Shown here: one piece after another, positions 1 through 10,649 of the stretch | How the letters are laid out: each line of letters begins with the position of its first letter | How positions within the stretch are numbered: position 1 is the first letter of the stretch | NCBI GenBank assembly: GCA_964427955.1 | Contig: CAYRWY010000054.1 | Location: 1-19,454 of the forward strand | Direction of reading: 5' to 3' | DNA: 19,454 nt | Source of the DNA: JACRBK01 sp964427955 | GTDB taxonomy: Bacteria; Chloroflexota; Anaerolineae; Aggregatilineales; Aggregatilineaceae | The notes under the pieces: model-generated | Told to the model about the DNA's origin: nothing | Databases searched by the model: none | What the model saw: only the letters and a program-made list of their open reading frames with translations | Position numbers and translations under genes: made by a program

Positions 1-42
1 AAGCCCTTTTTCACGTTCGGGGTGTGAATTGGAGATTTCAGG

Positions 43-1533
43 ATGCGCTACTTACTAGGTCTTGATGTCAGTACGACCGGGTCAAAAGCTCTTTTGATTG
101 ACGAACAGGGGGCGGTGGTAGCCAGCCATTCTACACCGCATCCCAGCAGCCAGCCCCATCCGCTGTGGAGCGAGCAGAATCCGCTGGACTGGTGGGCGGG
201 GATCGTCACGTCGATCCGCGCGGTGCTGGCCCAAACCAAGGCCGCCGATGCCATCCAGGCGATTGGCCTGACCGGGCAGATGCACGGGCTGGTGTGCCTG
301 GATCACCACAACGAGGTGCTGCGCCCGGCGATTTTGTGGAATGACCAGCGCACGCAGGCGGAATGCGATCTGATCACCGAGACGATTGGCGCCAGCCGCC
401 TGATCCAGTTGACCGGCAACCGGGCGCTGACCGGCTTCACCGCGCCCAAGATCGTCTGGGTGCGCGAGCACGAGCCGGGGATCTACGCCAAGATTGCCCA
501 TATCTTGCTGCCCAAAGACTATCTACGCTTCATGCTGACCGGAGATTATGCCGCCGATATGGCGGATGGGTCGGGCATGGTGCTGGTGGACGTAGCCAAC
601 CGGCGTTGGTCGGAGGCCGTGCTGGACGCGCTGCACATCCCCAAGGAATGGCTGCCCACGTTGTACGAAGGCCCGGCGGTGACCGGCGTCGTGAGCGAAC
701 AGGCTGCCAAGATCACCGGGTTGAAAGCCGGTACGCCGGTAGTCGGCGGTGGGGGCGATCAGGCCGCGCAGGCGACCGGCGTCGGCGCCGTAGAGCCGGG
801 GATCATCGCGCTGACGGTGGGGACGTCCGGCGTGGTCTTCGCGCCCCTGGCGAACTACGCCTACGAGCCGGAGGGACGTCTGCACGCGTTCTGCCATTCC
901 GTCCCCGGCCAGTGGCACTTCATGGGCGTGATGTTGAGCGCGGCGGGCAGCTTGCAGTGGTATCGTGATACGCTGGCCCCCCAGGAGGACTTTGGGCACC
1001 TGACCGACGAAGCGCAGGTGATCAAGCCCGGCTGCGAAGGGCTGCTGTTCCTGCCCTATCTGACCGGTGAGCGCACTCCGCACCCCGATCCGCTGGCGCG
1101 CGGCGCGTTCGTGGGGCTGACCGTCCGGCACACGCGGGCGCACATGACCCGGTCCGTGTTGGAAGGCGTCGCTTTTGGCCTGCGTGACAGCTTCGAGCTG
1201 ATCAAGAGCGCGGCGGGCGGCACGATCCGCGAAGTACGCGTGAGCGGCGGCGGGGCCAAAAGCCCGGTCTGGCGGCAGATCATGGCAGACGTGCTAGGGG
1301 TGCCGCTGGTCATGGCGGAAGCCATCGAAGGTGCGGCGTATGGCGCGGCACTGTTGGCGGGCGTGGGCGGCGGGGTATGGCCGGATGTGCTGTCGGCGGC
1401 GCAGGCGACGGTCAAACTCGGCGACCGGGTCGAGCCGGGCGCGGCCATGAAGGCTTACGAACCGGTGTACCAGCTCTACCGCGATCTGTACCCGATGCTC
1501 AAACCGGCCTTCGACCGGTCGGCGACACTGTAA
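43..1533 (+). CDS. xylB: Xylulokinase-type FGGY sugar kinase
   Basis: This 496-aa protein has the usual length and layout of a xylulokinase (D-xylulose + ATP to xylulose 5-phosphate, cytoplasmic, feeding the pentose phosphate pathway). The N-terminal ATPase motif GLDVSTTGSKA is at residues 6-16 and the substrate loop GLTGQMHGLV at 75-84. The predicted catalytic Asp is D239 in GGGGDQAAQATG, followed by TVGTSG. The sugar-kinase signature FLPYLTGERTPHPDP is near 336-350, and the second FGGY signature SGGGAKSPVWRQIMADVLG is at 401-419. The ATG has a GGAG about 8 bases upstream. Only 42 bases precede it, so the upstream partner is unknown. It converges on the corrinoid gene and ends in a hairpin. 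Substrate assignment within FGGY kinases from motifs is good but not absolute; another ketopentose or related sugar is possible. Confidence 0.92.
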   Translation: MRYLLGLDVSTTGSKALLIDEQGAVVASHSTPHPSSQPHPLWSEQNPLDWWAGIVTSIRAVLAQTKAADAIQAIGLTGQMHGLVCLDHHNEVLRPAILWNDQRTQAECDLITETIGASRLIQLTGNRALTGFTAPKIVWVREHEPGIYAKIAHILLPKDYLRFMLTGDYAADMADGSGMVLVDVANRRWSEAVLDALHIPKEWLPTLYEGPAVTGVVSEQAAKITGLKAGTPVVGGGGDQAAQATGVGAVEPGIIALTVGTSGVVFAPLANYAYEPEGRLHAFCHSVPGQWHFMGVMLSAAGSLQWYRDTLAPQEDFGHLTDEAQVIKPGCEGLLFLPYLTGERTPHPDPLARGAFVGLTVRHTRAHMTRSVLEGVAFGLRDSFELIKSAAGGTIREVRVSGGGAKSPVWRQIMADVLGVPLVMAEAIEGAAYGAALLAGVGGGVWPDVLSAAQATVKLGDRVEPGAAMKAYEPVYQLYRDLYPMLKPAFDRSATL

Positions 1534-1543
1534 GGGATGGTTC

Positions 1544-1570
1544 AGGGGCAGGTGAATACGGCCTGCCCCT
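1544..1570. terminator. Bidirectional hairpin terminator between convergent genes
   Basis: A perfect 9-bp inverted repeat, AGGGGCAGG (1544-1552) and CCTGCCCCT (1562-1570), encloses a 9-nt loop in the 51-bp gap between the xylulokinase stop and the corrinoid-protein stop. The T tract after it on the + strand is weak (TTCT), so it may act as a bidirectional stem-loop terminator or mRNA 3' end stabiliser. Confidence 0.65.
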
Positions 1571-1584
1571 TCTAATGTCGTGAC

Positions 1585-2220
1585 CTAAATTCCCAACAAC
1601 TGCTTGGCTTTGCGCACGGCAGCGGAAGCGTCCGGCGAATAGCCATCGGCCCCAATTTCCTTAGCATACGCCTCGGTCACCGGCGCCCCGCCGATCATCA
1701 CCTTCACCTGCTCGCGCAGCCCGGCCTGCTTGATGGCCTCGATGGTGCTCTTCATGTTCGGCATGGTGGTCGTCAGCAGCGCCGACATGGCGACGATCTG
1801 CGCGCCATCCCGGATCGCCTGGACGAATTTCTCCGGCGCCGAATCGACCCCCATGTCCATGATTTCGAAGCCAGCGCCTTCCAGCATCATCGCCACCAGC
1901 GATTTGCCGATGTCGTGCAGGTCGCCCTTCACCGTGCCGATGGCGATCTTGCCCAGCGGCTCGACGCCCTGCTCGACCAGTTGCGGACGCAGCAGCGCCA
2001 GCCCGGCGGCCATCGCGCGCGCGGCCACGAGCATTTCCGGCACGAAATATTCGCCGCTCTCGAACATCCGCCCCACCTCGGCCATCGCGTCGATCAAGCC
2101 GTGCTGCAAGATCGTGTTCGCGTCAAAGCCTTGCTGAAGCGCCTGCTCCACCATCGGCGTGATCACTTTTGGGGGTTTCCCCTCGATAACTGCCTGGCGA
2201 ATTTCATCAACTAAAGACAT
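1585..2220 (-). CDS. Methyltransferase-type corrinoid (B12-binding) protein
   Basis: This 211-aa protein is a complete small corrinoid protein of the MtaC/MtbC/MttC type. These carry cobalamin and shuttle a methyl group between a substrate:corrinoid methyltransferase and a second methyltransferase acting on tetrahydrofolate or CoM. Residues 1-88 form the helical cap domain. Residues 90-211 form the Rossmann-like B12 domain with the D-x-H-x-x-G signature DLHDIG (D100, H102, G105), the SAL segment at 146-148 and the GGAPV loop at 177-181. His102 is the expected lower axial cobalt ligand. A GAGGAG Shine-Dalgarno sits 9 bases before the ATG. Oddly, no MttB/MtaB-like methyltransferase or corrinoid reactivase lies in the window. 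The upstream neighbour on the same strand is a ferritin-like protein. The family is certain; the substrate is unknown. Confidence 0.9.
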   Translation of the reverse strand: MSLVDEIRQAVIEGKPPKVITPMVEQALQQGFDANTILQHGLIDAMAEVGRMFESGEYFVPEMLVAARAMAAGLALLRPQLVEQGVEPLGKIAIGTVKGDLHDIGKSLVAMMLEGAGFEIMDMGVDSAPEKFVQAIRDGAQIVAMSALLTTTMPNMKSTIEAIKQAGLREQVKVMIGGAPVTEAYAKEIGADGYSPDASAAVRKAKQLLGI

Positions 2221-2336
2221 TTTTGCGGACTCCTCGTCTAGCGTTAAACCATCGTCTCAATAATAGTGGACACGCTCCCGTCTGACTAGTTTGGTTTGGC
2301 AGGGTGTAGGGTGCTTTCCTTCATACAATTTCAATC
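2221..2336. other. Intergenic gap, ferritin-like gene to corrinoid gene
   Basis: This 116-bp gap separates two same-strand (-) genes. It contains the corrinoid gene's Shine-Dalgarno (CTCCTC on +, 2230-2235) and a short AGGGTGT/AGGGTGC tandem near 2301-2314. I see no convincing terminator hairpin and no paired -35/-10 boxes, so both co-transcription and a separate promoter remain possible. Confidence 0.4.
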
Positions 2337-3719
2337 TTACCCCGATCCCTGGACGCTGGCGTTGCGGTAGACCGGGTCGGCGGTGCCCAGCGCATACTCC
2401 GTCATCGCGCTTTCTTTGCCCAACACCTGGCGCACGAACTCCGGCCACCAGTTGGCCTGTTCGCCGCGATCTTCATACTGGCGCAGCATCGCCTCGGACT
2501 CGGTAGCTTTGCGCTGGCCCAACGCGACGACCTCTTCGCGGGTGCGCCCGCCGGTTCCCAGCAGCCAGCGCCGTCCGATCTGGGCGTGCAGCACCTCGTC
2601 GGCCCAGTCGTAATCCTGAAACAGCGTCGCCAGCAGATCGTCGGCCTGGCCGGTCACTTCCCACTCGTAGCGTTTGCCGGTTTTGGCGGGCATCAGGCTT
2701 TGCTCGATGGTGTACAGCACGGCGTGGGCTTCCAGCGGGGCCATGTGCAGATTCAGGCGCAGCGCGAACCCCGGATGCAGCGGGATCGCGCGCTTCCAGT
2801 CGATGCCGTGCGCCTCGAAATACACCGATCCCATCATGGCGTGGCGGGCTTCGTCCCAAAGCTGGCGGCACATGTCGGCGTAGTAGTCCCAGGGCTGGCC
2901 CTCGGCCTCGGCGATCATGCGTGCCATCGCCTCCGGTACGTCCATTTCCAGCGCCCGCTTGCACATCAGCGCCAGGGTCTTTTCGTCCGCCGGGACGCCG
3001 GGAGTGCGCGCGACCTCGTGCGGCGGGAAGAAGAAGTTCCACTGCTGCGTGAAGCGCTCGTCGCGGCGCGGGAAGAAGTCCGGCTCGAAAGGACCGGTCG
3101 CGCGCGAGGACGGCAGCGTGCCCGCGTGGCGCTCCTGGCCGGTGATCCCGCCGACCAGGTAAGCGCGCAGGTGGGCCGTCCACGCGGCGGCCTGGGCGCG
3201 AGCGTCCGGTGTGTCGGTCAGCGCGGCGATAGCCGCCTCGCCCCAACGGACGGCGTCTTCTTCTTCCAGGATCAGCAGGCGCAGCAAGCGCCGCGTGGGA
3301 TGATCGACCAGCGGATTCGCGCCGTCATAATGGGCGCGGTAGGCCGCCAGCAGGGCCGGTTTCAGGACGCCGTAGAGTCCGGCCAGTTTTTCCAGCGTGG
3401 TCCGCGCCGCCAACAACTCGTTGAAGAAGCGATCCAGGTGGCCGTCGGGGCTGATGTCCATGCGGGGCGGTGGGTTGCGCATTTCGCCGATGCGCTGGCG
3501 GATCAGCCGGGCATGATCGGCATCCTGGTAGAGATGCAGGCTGAGCGCCTCTTTCACTTCCCATTCCGGCGTCGGGTTGAGCCAGTACAGCCCGGCTTCC
3601 ATCGCGCGTTTTTCGATCCAGGCGTAGCGCACGAGCAGGCGGACGCTCTCTTCGACGCCATAACCCAGGCGGGCGGCTTCTTCGTAGGTGCAGAGTCCGG
3701 CGAGCGGCGGAATGGGCAT
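2337..3719 (-). CDS. Ferritin-like di-iron protein with two four-helix bundles
   Basis: I do not recognise a named family for this 460-aa protein, but it reads as two ferritin-like bundles in tandem. The C-terminal half has a full di-iron ligand pattern: a Glu in AEAEGQ (271 or 273), E290xxH293 in DEARH, E330 in PLEAH and E375xxH378 in DEVLH. This is the E, ExxH, E, ExxH order of ferritin-like oxidases and oxygenases. The N-terminal half repeats it imperfectly: E36, D66xxH69 in QDADH, a Glu near 110, then EEEDAVR (152-158), where the final His position is Arg. There is no signal peptide or membrane segment, so it is probably cytosolic. An AGAGGA lies 6 bases before the ATG. It is divergent from the KASIII operon and upstream of the corrinoid gene. 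Function is unknown; an oxidase, oxygenase or metal-binding role fits equally. Confidence 0.72.
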   Translation of the reverse strand: MPIPPLAGLCTYEEAARLGYGVEESVRLLVRYAWIEKRAMEAGLYWLNPTPEWEVKEALSLHLYQDADHARLIRQRIGEMRNPPPRMDISPDGHLDRFFNELLAARTTLEKLAGLYGVLKPALLAAYRAHYDGANPLVDHPTRRLLRLLILEEEDAVRWGEAAIAALTDTPDARAQAAAWTAHLRAYLVGGITGQERHAGTLPSSRATGPFEPDFFPRRDERFTQQWNFFFPPHEVARTPGVPADEKTLALMCKRALEMDVPEAMARMIAEAEGQPWDYYADMCRQLWDEARHAMMGSVYFEAHGIDWKRAIPLHPGFALRLNLHMAPLEAHAVLYTIEQSLMPAKTGKRYEWEVTGQADDLLATLFQDYDWADEVLHAQIGRRWLLGTGGRTREEVVALGQRKATESEAMLRQYEDRGEQANWWPEFVRQVLGKESAMTEYALGTADPVYRNASVQGSG

Positions 3720-3869
3720 GGTGGTCCTCTCTAATTGAAAATCGGTAGTATAAAATCGATTCTAGCAGCGGTTTTTTCAAACTGCCGAGCCGGTGTAACT
3801 CGCACGTAACTCGCGCAGTCTATGGTGGAAAGTAAGAAATTCTTTTCTTTTTATTGAGCGGACCCACTT
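3720..3869. promoter_or_regulatory. Divergent intergenic region, likely promoters
   Basis: This 150-bp region separates the minus-strand ferritin-like gene from the plus-strand KASIII operon and should contain both promoters. It is clearly more AT-rich than its surroundings (ATTGAAAATC and TATAAAATCG around 3733-3759, TTCTTTTCTTTTTATT near 3840-3855). I could not find a well-spaced -35/-10 pair on either strand. It holds an 11-bp-period direct repeat at 3795-3814 (listed separately) and a hyphenated palindrome AAGAAATTCTT at 3834-3844. Confidence 0.5.
3795..3814. repeat. Direct repeat, 11-bp period, possible operator
   Basis: GTAACTCGC occurs twice, at 3795-3803 and 3806-3814. The full 11-mers GTAACTCGCAC and GTAACTCGCGC differ at one base. 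A spacing of about one helical turn upstream of an operon suggests an operator for a regulator binding one DNA face, but no regulator gene is present to support it. Confidence 0.4.
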
Positions 3870-4892
3870 ATGGCCTCTTTCGAACTCCCCTCCATCGGGA
3901 TCGCGGGTACGGGCGTCTACATTCCGTCCCAGGTGATTTCCGGCCAGCAGATCGCCGCGCGGACCGGGTTGCCCGAATTTGTCGTGCTGGAAAAAATGGG
4001 CATCCGGGAAATCCACGTGGCCGGGCCGGACGAACCCGTGACCGTGCTGGCCAGCCGGGCGGCCCAGCGCGCGCTAGAGCGGGCCGGACTGTCGCCCCTG
4101 GACCTGGACGCCATCGTCTATCACGGCAGCGAGTACAAAGATCACATCGTCTGGTCCGCCGCTTCGAAAATCCAAGACCTCCTGGGCGCGACCAACGCCT
4201 ACGCCTTCGAAATCTACGCTCTGTGCGCGGGAGCACCCATCGCCTACAAAGCCGTGCGCGACATGATGCGCCTGGACGAGCGCCTGCGCCACGTGCTGGT
4301 GGTGAGCGCCAGCCGCGAAAATGACCTGATCGACCTCGGCAATATCCGCACCCGCTTCATGTTCAACTTCGGCGCGGGCGGCGGCGCGGCGATCTTCCAG
4401 CGCGGGCTGGATCGCAACCTGGTGCTGGAGTCAGCCATCAAGACCGATGGCACGCTGGCCGATACCGTGGTCATGACGCCCGCCGCGGGCGAAATCGCCC
4501 TGATGCCGCGCGAGATGGGCACGCTGCATGGGCGGCTGGACGTCCACCACGCCGAGTACATGGCCGAGCGGCTGGGCGAGGTGTCGCTCACGCGCTTCGT
4601 GCAGGTGATCAGCGAAGCCGTCCAGCACAGCGGTCACGACCTGCGCGATCTGCGCTTCCTGGGGATCACCCACATGAAGCGCTCGTTCTACGAAGAAATT
4701 TTGGCTGCCGTCGGCCTGACGCCGGATCAGTCGGTTTACCTGGATCACTTCGGACACATCCAGAGTGTGGACCAGATGCTCGCGCTTGAATTAGGCTTGC
4801 AGCAGAATAAGATCAAGCCCGGCGATTTGATCGTGCTGGCGGGTGCGGGCACCGGTTATACCTGGAGCGCGACGGCCCTCCGCTGGGGTTGA
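3870..4892 (+). CDS. KASIII/FabH-like condensing enzyme, paralogue 1
   Basis: This 340-aa thiolase-fold protein has the length and layout of 3-oxoacyl-ACP synthase III. It opens with GIAGTGVYIPS (10-20), has the nucleophile Cys119 in YALCAGAPIA, a glycine-rich FNFGAGGGAAIF stretch at 166-176, and ends in AGAGTGYTWSATALRW. The His of the triad is present as H268 in GITHMKRSF. The position of the canonical Asn (GNTSA in FabH) reads GHIQS, so Asn is replaced by His296. It is therefore unlikely to be a housekeeping FabH; OleA-like or other acyl-CoA Claisen or thiolytic roles are possible. It is the first gene of a same-strand set, with the SDR following after 20 bp. Only a weak Shine-Dalgarno (GAGCGGA) precedes the ATG. 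The fold is sure; the reaction is not. Confidence 0.85.
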   Translation: MASFELPSIGIAGTGVYIPSQVISGQQIAARTGLPEFVVLEKMGIREIHVAGPDEPVTVLASRAAQRALERAGLSPLDLDAIVYHGSEYKDHIVWSAASKIQDLLGATNAYAFEIYALCAGAPIAYKAVRDMMRLDERLRHVLVVSASRENDLIDLGNIRTRFMFNFGAGGGAAIFQRGLDRNLVLESAIKTDGTLADTVVMTPAAGEIALMPREMGTLHGRLDVHHAEYMAERLGEVSLTRFVQVISEAVQHSGHDLRDLRFLGITHMKRSFYEEILAAVGLTPDQSVYLDHFGHIQSVDQMLALELGLQQNKIKPGDLIVLAGAGTGYTWSATALRWG

Positions 4893-4912
4893 ATTAGAAT
4901 TGAGAGGAATAT

Positions 4913-5659
4913 ATGGATAAACATTTAGCAGGTCGAGTAGCCATCGTCACCGGGGCCGCGCAGGGTATTGGGCGGGCCATCGCGCTGCGGTTTGCCCACG
5001 AAGGGGCAAAAGTCGTCCTCGTGGACTTGAAAGCCGAGGGCGTCCAGGCGGTGGCGGATGAGATTCAAGCCGCCGGAGGGACGGCGCTGGCGGTGACGTG
5101 CGACGTCACGCAGCGCGATCAGGTCCACGCGGCGGTGGCGAAAGTGTTGGAAGCCTACGGCCAGATCGACATCCTGTGCAACAACGCGGGCATCACGCGC
5201 GACGCCCGGCTGGTCAAGATGAGCGAAGAGGATTTCGACCTGGTGGTCAACGTCAACCTGAAGGGCGTCTTCAACCTGACCCAGGCCGTCGCGCCGCACA
5301 TGGTCGAGCGCGGTTATGGCCGGATCATCAGCACCTCGTCCATCGTCGGCCTGTACGGCAATTTCGGCCAGACCAACTACGTCGCCACCAAAGCGGGCGT
5401 GATCGGTATGACCCGCGTCTGGGCGCGCGAACTCGGTCCCAAGGGCGTCACGGCGAATGCCATCGCGCCCGGCTTCATCGCGACGGACATGGTCAAGACC
5501 GTGCCGCAGGACGTCCTCGACAAATTCACGAGCATGACGCCGGTACGCCGCCTGGGCACGCCGGAGGACATCGCCAATGCGTACCTGTTCCTGGCCTCCG
5601 AAGCCGCGTCGTTCGTCAACGGGACCGTGCTGAGCGTCGATGGTGGGTTGGTCATGTAG
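4913..5659 (+). CDS. FabG-like short-chain dehydrogenase/reductase
   Basis: This 248-aa classical SDR resembles 3-oxoacyl-ACP/CoA reductases (3-oxoacyl to 3-hydroxyacyl, reversible). It shows the cofactor motif TGAAQGIG (13-20), NNAG (90-93), Asn115 in NVNLKG and the catalytic set Ser143, Tyr156, Lys160 (YVATK), with the C-terminal GGLVM normal for FabG. Asp38 at the end of the second beta strand (VVLVDLK) favours NAD(H) over NADP(H), which suits an oxidative 3-hydroxyacyl-CoA dehydrogenase role better than fatty-acid synthesis. The ATG has GAGAGGAA about 5-7 bases upstream. It lies between a KASIII-like gene and an acyl-CoA ligase, so its substrate is probably their beta-oxo or beta-hydroxy acyl thioester. 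I avoid the name fabG because the context does not look like a fab operon. Confidence 0.88.
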   Translation: MDKHLAGRVAIVTGAAQGIGRAIALRFAHEGAKVVLVDLKAEGVQAVADEIQAAGGTALAVTCDVTQRDQVHAAVAKVLEAYGQIDILCNNAGITRDARLVKMSEEDFDLVVNVNLKGVFNLTQAVAPHMVERGYGRIISTSSIVGLYGNFGQTNYVATKAGVIGMTRVWARELGPKGVTANAIAPGFIATDMVKTVPQDVLDKFTSMTPVRRLGTPEDIANAYLFLASEAASFVNGTVLSVDGGLVM

Positions 5660-5668
5660 TTGGGCGAT

Positions 5669-7217
<1,549 letters not shown>

Positions 7218-7231
<14 letters not shown>

Positions 7232-8024
7232 AGCGAACGATATTTCTCTCTACTACGAGATGCACGGCGCGGAACACCCCGAAACCCTGCTGCTGATCAA
7301 CGGCGTGGGGCAGTGGCGGGAGAGCTGGTGGCGCAACGTCGGGCCGCTGGCGCAGCACTACCGCGTCATCATCTTCGACCTGCGGGGCATCGGCGACTCG
7401 GACAAGCCCGACATCCCCTACACCCTGGACATGCTGGCCGACGATGCGCTGGGCCTGCTGGCCGGATTGAACGTGACGAAAACGCACGTGCTCGGCCACT
7501 CGCTGGGCGGCGGGATCGCGCTGTTCATGGCGCGCAAAGACCCCGCTCGCCTCGGCAAGATGATCCTGGTCTCCACGCTGTACTGGGGGCCGAAAGTGGT
7601 CATGCCTTCGGCGCGCGCGATGGAAGCCTTGCAGAACCGTACCGGCGATCCGCTGGAACTGGTCAAGCGCGGCACGCGCATCGCCACGGCGGAGGGCTTC
7701 GAGGAGCGCGATCCCGACGGGTTCGACAAGGTGGTCGATCTGCGCTTCAAGAGCCAGCAGACGCCCAGCCTGTACCTGCGCCACAGCGGCGCGGGGCTGG
7801 CCTATTTCGCCGCCGATCACATCGCCGGGTTCACCCCGCCGGGACCGGTGCTGCTGCTGGTCGGCGAACTGGACGAGGTCGCACCCCCGGCCAACAGCCG
7901 CGCCATTGCCGCCGCGTGGCCGCAGGCGAAGCTGGCCGAGATCAAGGGCGCGGGCCACCTGCTGCAAATCGAAAAGCCTGACCTGTTCAACCAGGCCGTC
8001 GTGGACTTTCTGAAGGAATCGTGA
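7218..8024 (+). CDS. Alpha/beta-fold serine hydrolase
   Basis: This 268-aa alpha/beta hydrolase has a clear Ser-Asp-His triad: S95 in the nucleophile elbow GHSLGG (93-98), D219 in GELDEV and H247 in GAGHLLQ. DLRGIGDSDKP (54-64) is the usual loop of the 3-oxoadipate enol-lactonase, RutD and BioH-like group. No signal peptide is present, so it is probably cytosolic. A strong GGAGGAGG precedes the ATG inside the ligase gene, giving a 14-base overlap. It could hydrolyse a thioester, ester or lactone made by its neighbours. The nucleophile is Ser, whereas OleB beta-lactone decarboxylases use Asp, so it is not a plain OleB. Fold and triad are sure; substrate is unknown. Confidence 0.85.
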
Positions 8025-8026
8025 GC

Positions 8027-9019
8027 ATGGCTCGTTACGCACAGATCACCGGCACCGGGCGCTACGTCCCGGCCCGCGTCCGCACCAACGCCGAGCTTGA
8101 CGCGCTGTTGGGCGAGCCGGTGAACCAATGGCTACTCGACAACGTGGGCATTCGCGAACGCCGCCTGATGGCCGACGACGAAGTAACGTCCGACCTGGCG
8201 GTATACGCCGCTCGCGAAGCCCTGGAACGGGCGCAGGTGCCGGTCGATGCCGTCAACCTGATCCTGCTGGCGACCGATACGCCCGATTACGTCTCGCCGG
8301 GCACGGCCTCGGTGGTGCAGTACAAGCTCGGCGCGGTCAACGCGGGCACCTACGACGTCAACAGCGCGTGCGCGGCCTGGGTGATCGGGCTGGACATCGC
8401 CAGCCGTTTCATCGCCACCGATCCCACCTACGAGCACATCCTGGTGATCGGCGCGTATGGTATGACGCGCTACGTCAATTGGTCCGACAAGCGCACCTGC
8501 ACCCTGTTTGGCGATGGCGGGGGCGCGGTCGTGCTCAGCGCAGGCGACCGGCCCGGCTTCCTGGGCGGCAGCATCCAATCCGACGGCTCGTTCCACGACT
8601 ACATGGGCGTGTTCATCGGCGGGACGCTCGAACCGACCGGGGGCGATGGCGCGCTCCGCCAGGTGCTCGAAATTCGCAAACGCTTGCCGCCCGACACCAA
8701 CAACAAGGGCTGGCCGCCGTTGGTGCGCGCGCTGCTGCGCAAAGTTGGGCGCGAGGTGAGCGAGATCGACAAAATCTATTTCACGCAGTTGAACCTGCGG
8801 ACCATCGAATACGTGCTGAACGATCTCGGTCTGCCGCCGGAAAAAACGCACACCATCATGGATAAATGGGGCTATACCGGCTCGGCCTGTATGCCGATGG
8901 CGCTGGACGATGCCATCGCGCAGGGGATCGGGCCGCAGCCGGGCGAGCTGGTCGTGTTCTGCGGCAGTGGAGCCGGTTCGACGATGGCGGCCACGGCGTT
9001 CGAGTGGACTGCCGGATAG
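8027..9019 (+). CDS. KASIII/FabH-like condensing enzyme, paralogue 2
   Basis: This 330-aa KASIII-family protein keeps the nucleophile Cys115 in NSACAAWV, the GDGGGAVVL core stretch (about 162-170) and the terminal GSGAGSTMAATAFEW. The other two catalytic positions are altered. The PHQANIR motif of FabH reads FTQLNLR, so the His position is Thr253 while Gln, Asn and Arg remain. GNTSA reads GYTGS, so Asn is replaced by Tyr283. It may need a partner subunit or use other chemistry than FabH. I chose ATG 8027 because AAGGA ends about 9 bases before it; GTG 8021 overlaps the hydrolase stop (GTGA) and is the alternative. It is followed within 8 bp by the second ligase. It may form a heterodimer with paralogue 1, as LstA/LstB do in lipstatin synthesis, but that is inference. 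Confidence 0.84.
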   Translation: MARYAQITGTGRYVPARVRTNAELDALLGEPVNQWLLDNVGIRERRLMADDEVTSDLAVYAAREALERAQVPVDAVNLILLATDTPDYVSPGTASVVQYKLGAVNAGTYDVNSACAAWVIGLDIASRFIATDPTYEHILVIGAYGMTRYVNWSDKRTCTLFGDGGGAVVLSAGDRPGFLGGSIQSDGSFHDYMGVFIGGTLEPTGGDGALRQVLEIRKRLPPDTNNKGWPPLVRALLRKVGREVSEIDKIYFTQLNLRTIEYVLNDLGLPPEKTHTIMDKWGYTGSACMPMALDDAIAQGIGPQPGELVVFCGSGAGSTMAATAFEWTAG

Positions 9020-9027
9020 GAGACGTT

Positions 9028-10569
<1,542 letters not shown>

Positions 10570-10577
10570 GGAGGACA

Positions 10578-10649
10578 ATGACGCCCGGTTTGAAGCTAGC
10601 CTCTCAATCGTTTGAGCACGCTAAACTAAGGAGCTTTGAAAATGCGTAA
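10578..10649 (+). CDS. Possible 23-codon leader ORF overlapping the binding-protein start
   Basis: An ATG at 10578, preceded by a near-perfect AAGGAGGA (10568-10575), opens a 23-codon frame whose TAA lies at 10647-10649, just inside the transporter binding-protein gene in another frame. The Shine-Dalgarno to ATG spacing is only about 3 bases, shorter than ideal. The Shine-Dalgarno overlaps the ligase stop and serves no other visible gene. It could couple translation into the importer genes or be chance. No homology was recognised. Confidence 0.22.
   Translation: MTPGLKLASQSFEHAKLRSFENA

Noticed and set aside
3733..3760. TTGAAA and TATAAA as a sigma-70 promoter
   Set aside because: The boxes are only about 8 bp apart on the + strand, and the minus-strand alternative (TTGAAA to TATACT) is about 22 bp apart, so neither spacing is acceptable.
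3870..5659. KASIII plus SDR as a housekeeping fab cluster
   Set aside because: There is no acyl carrier protein, FabD or FabF nearby, the KASIII triad is altered, and the SDR carries an NAD-type Asp38.
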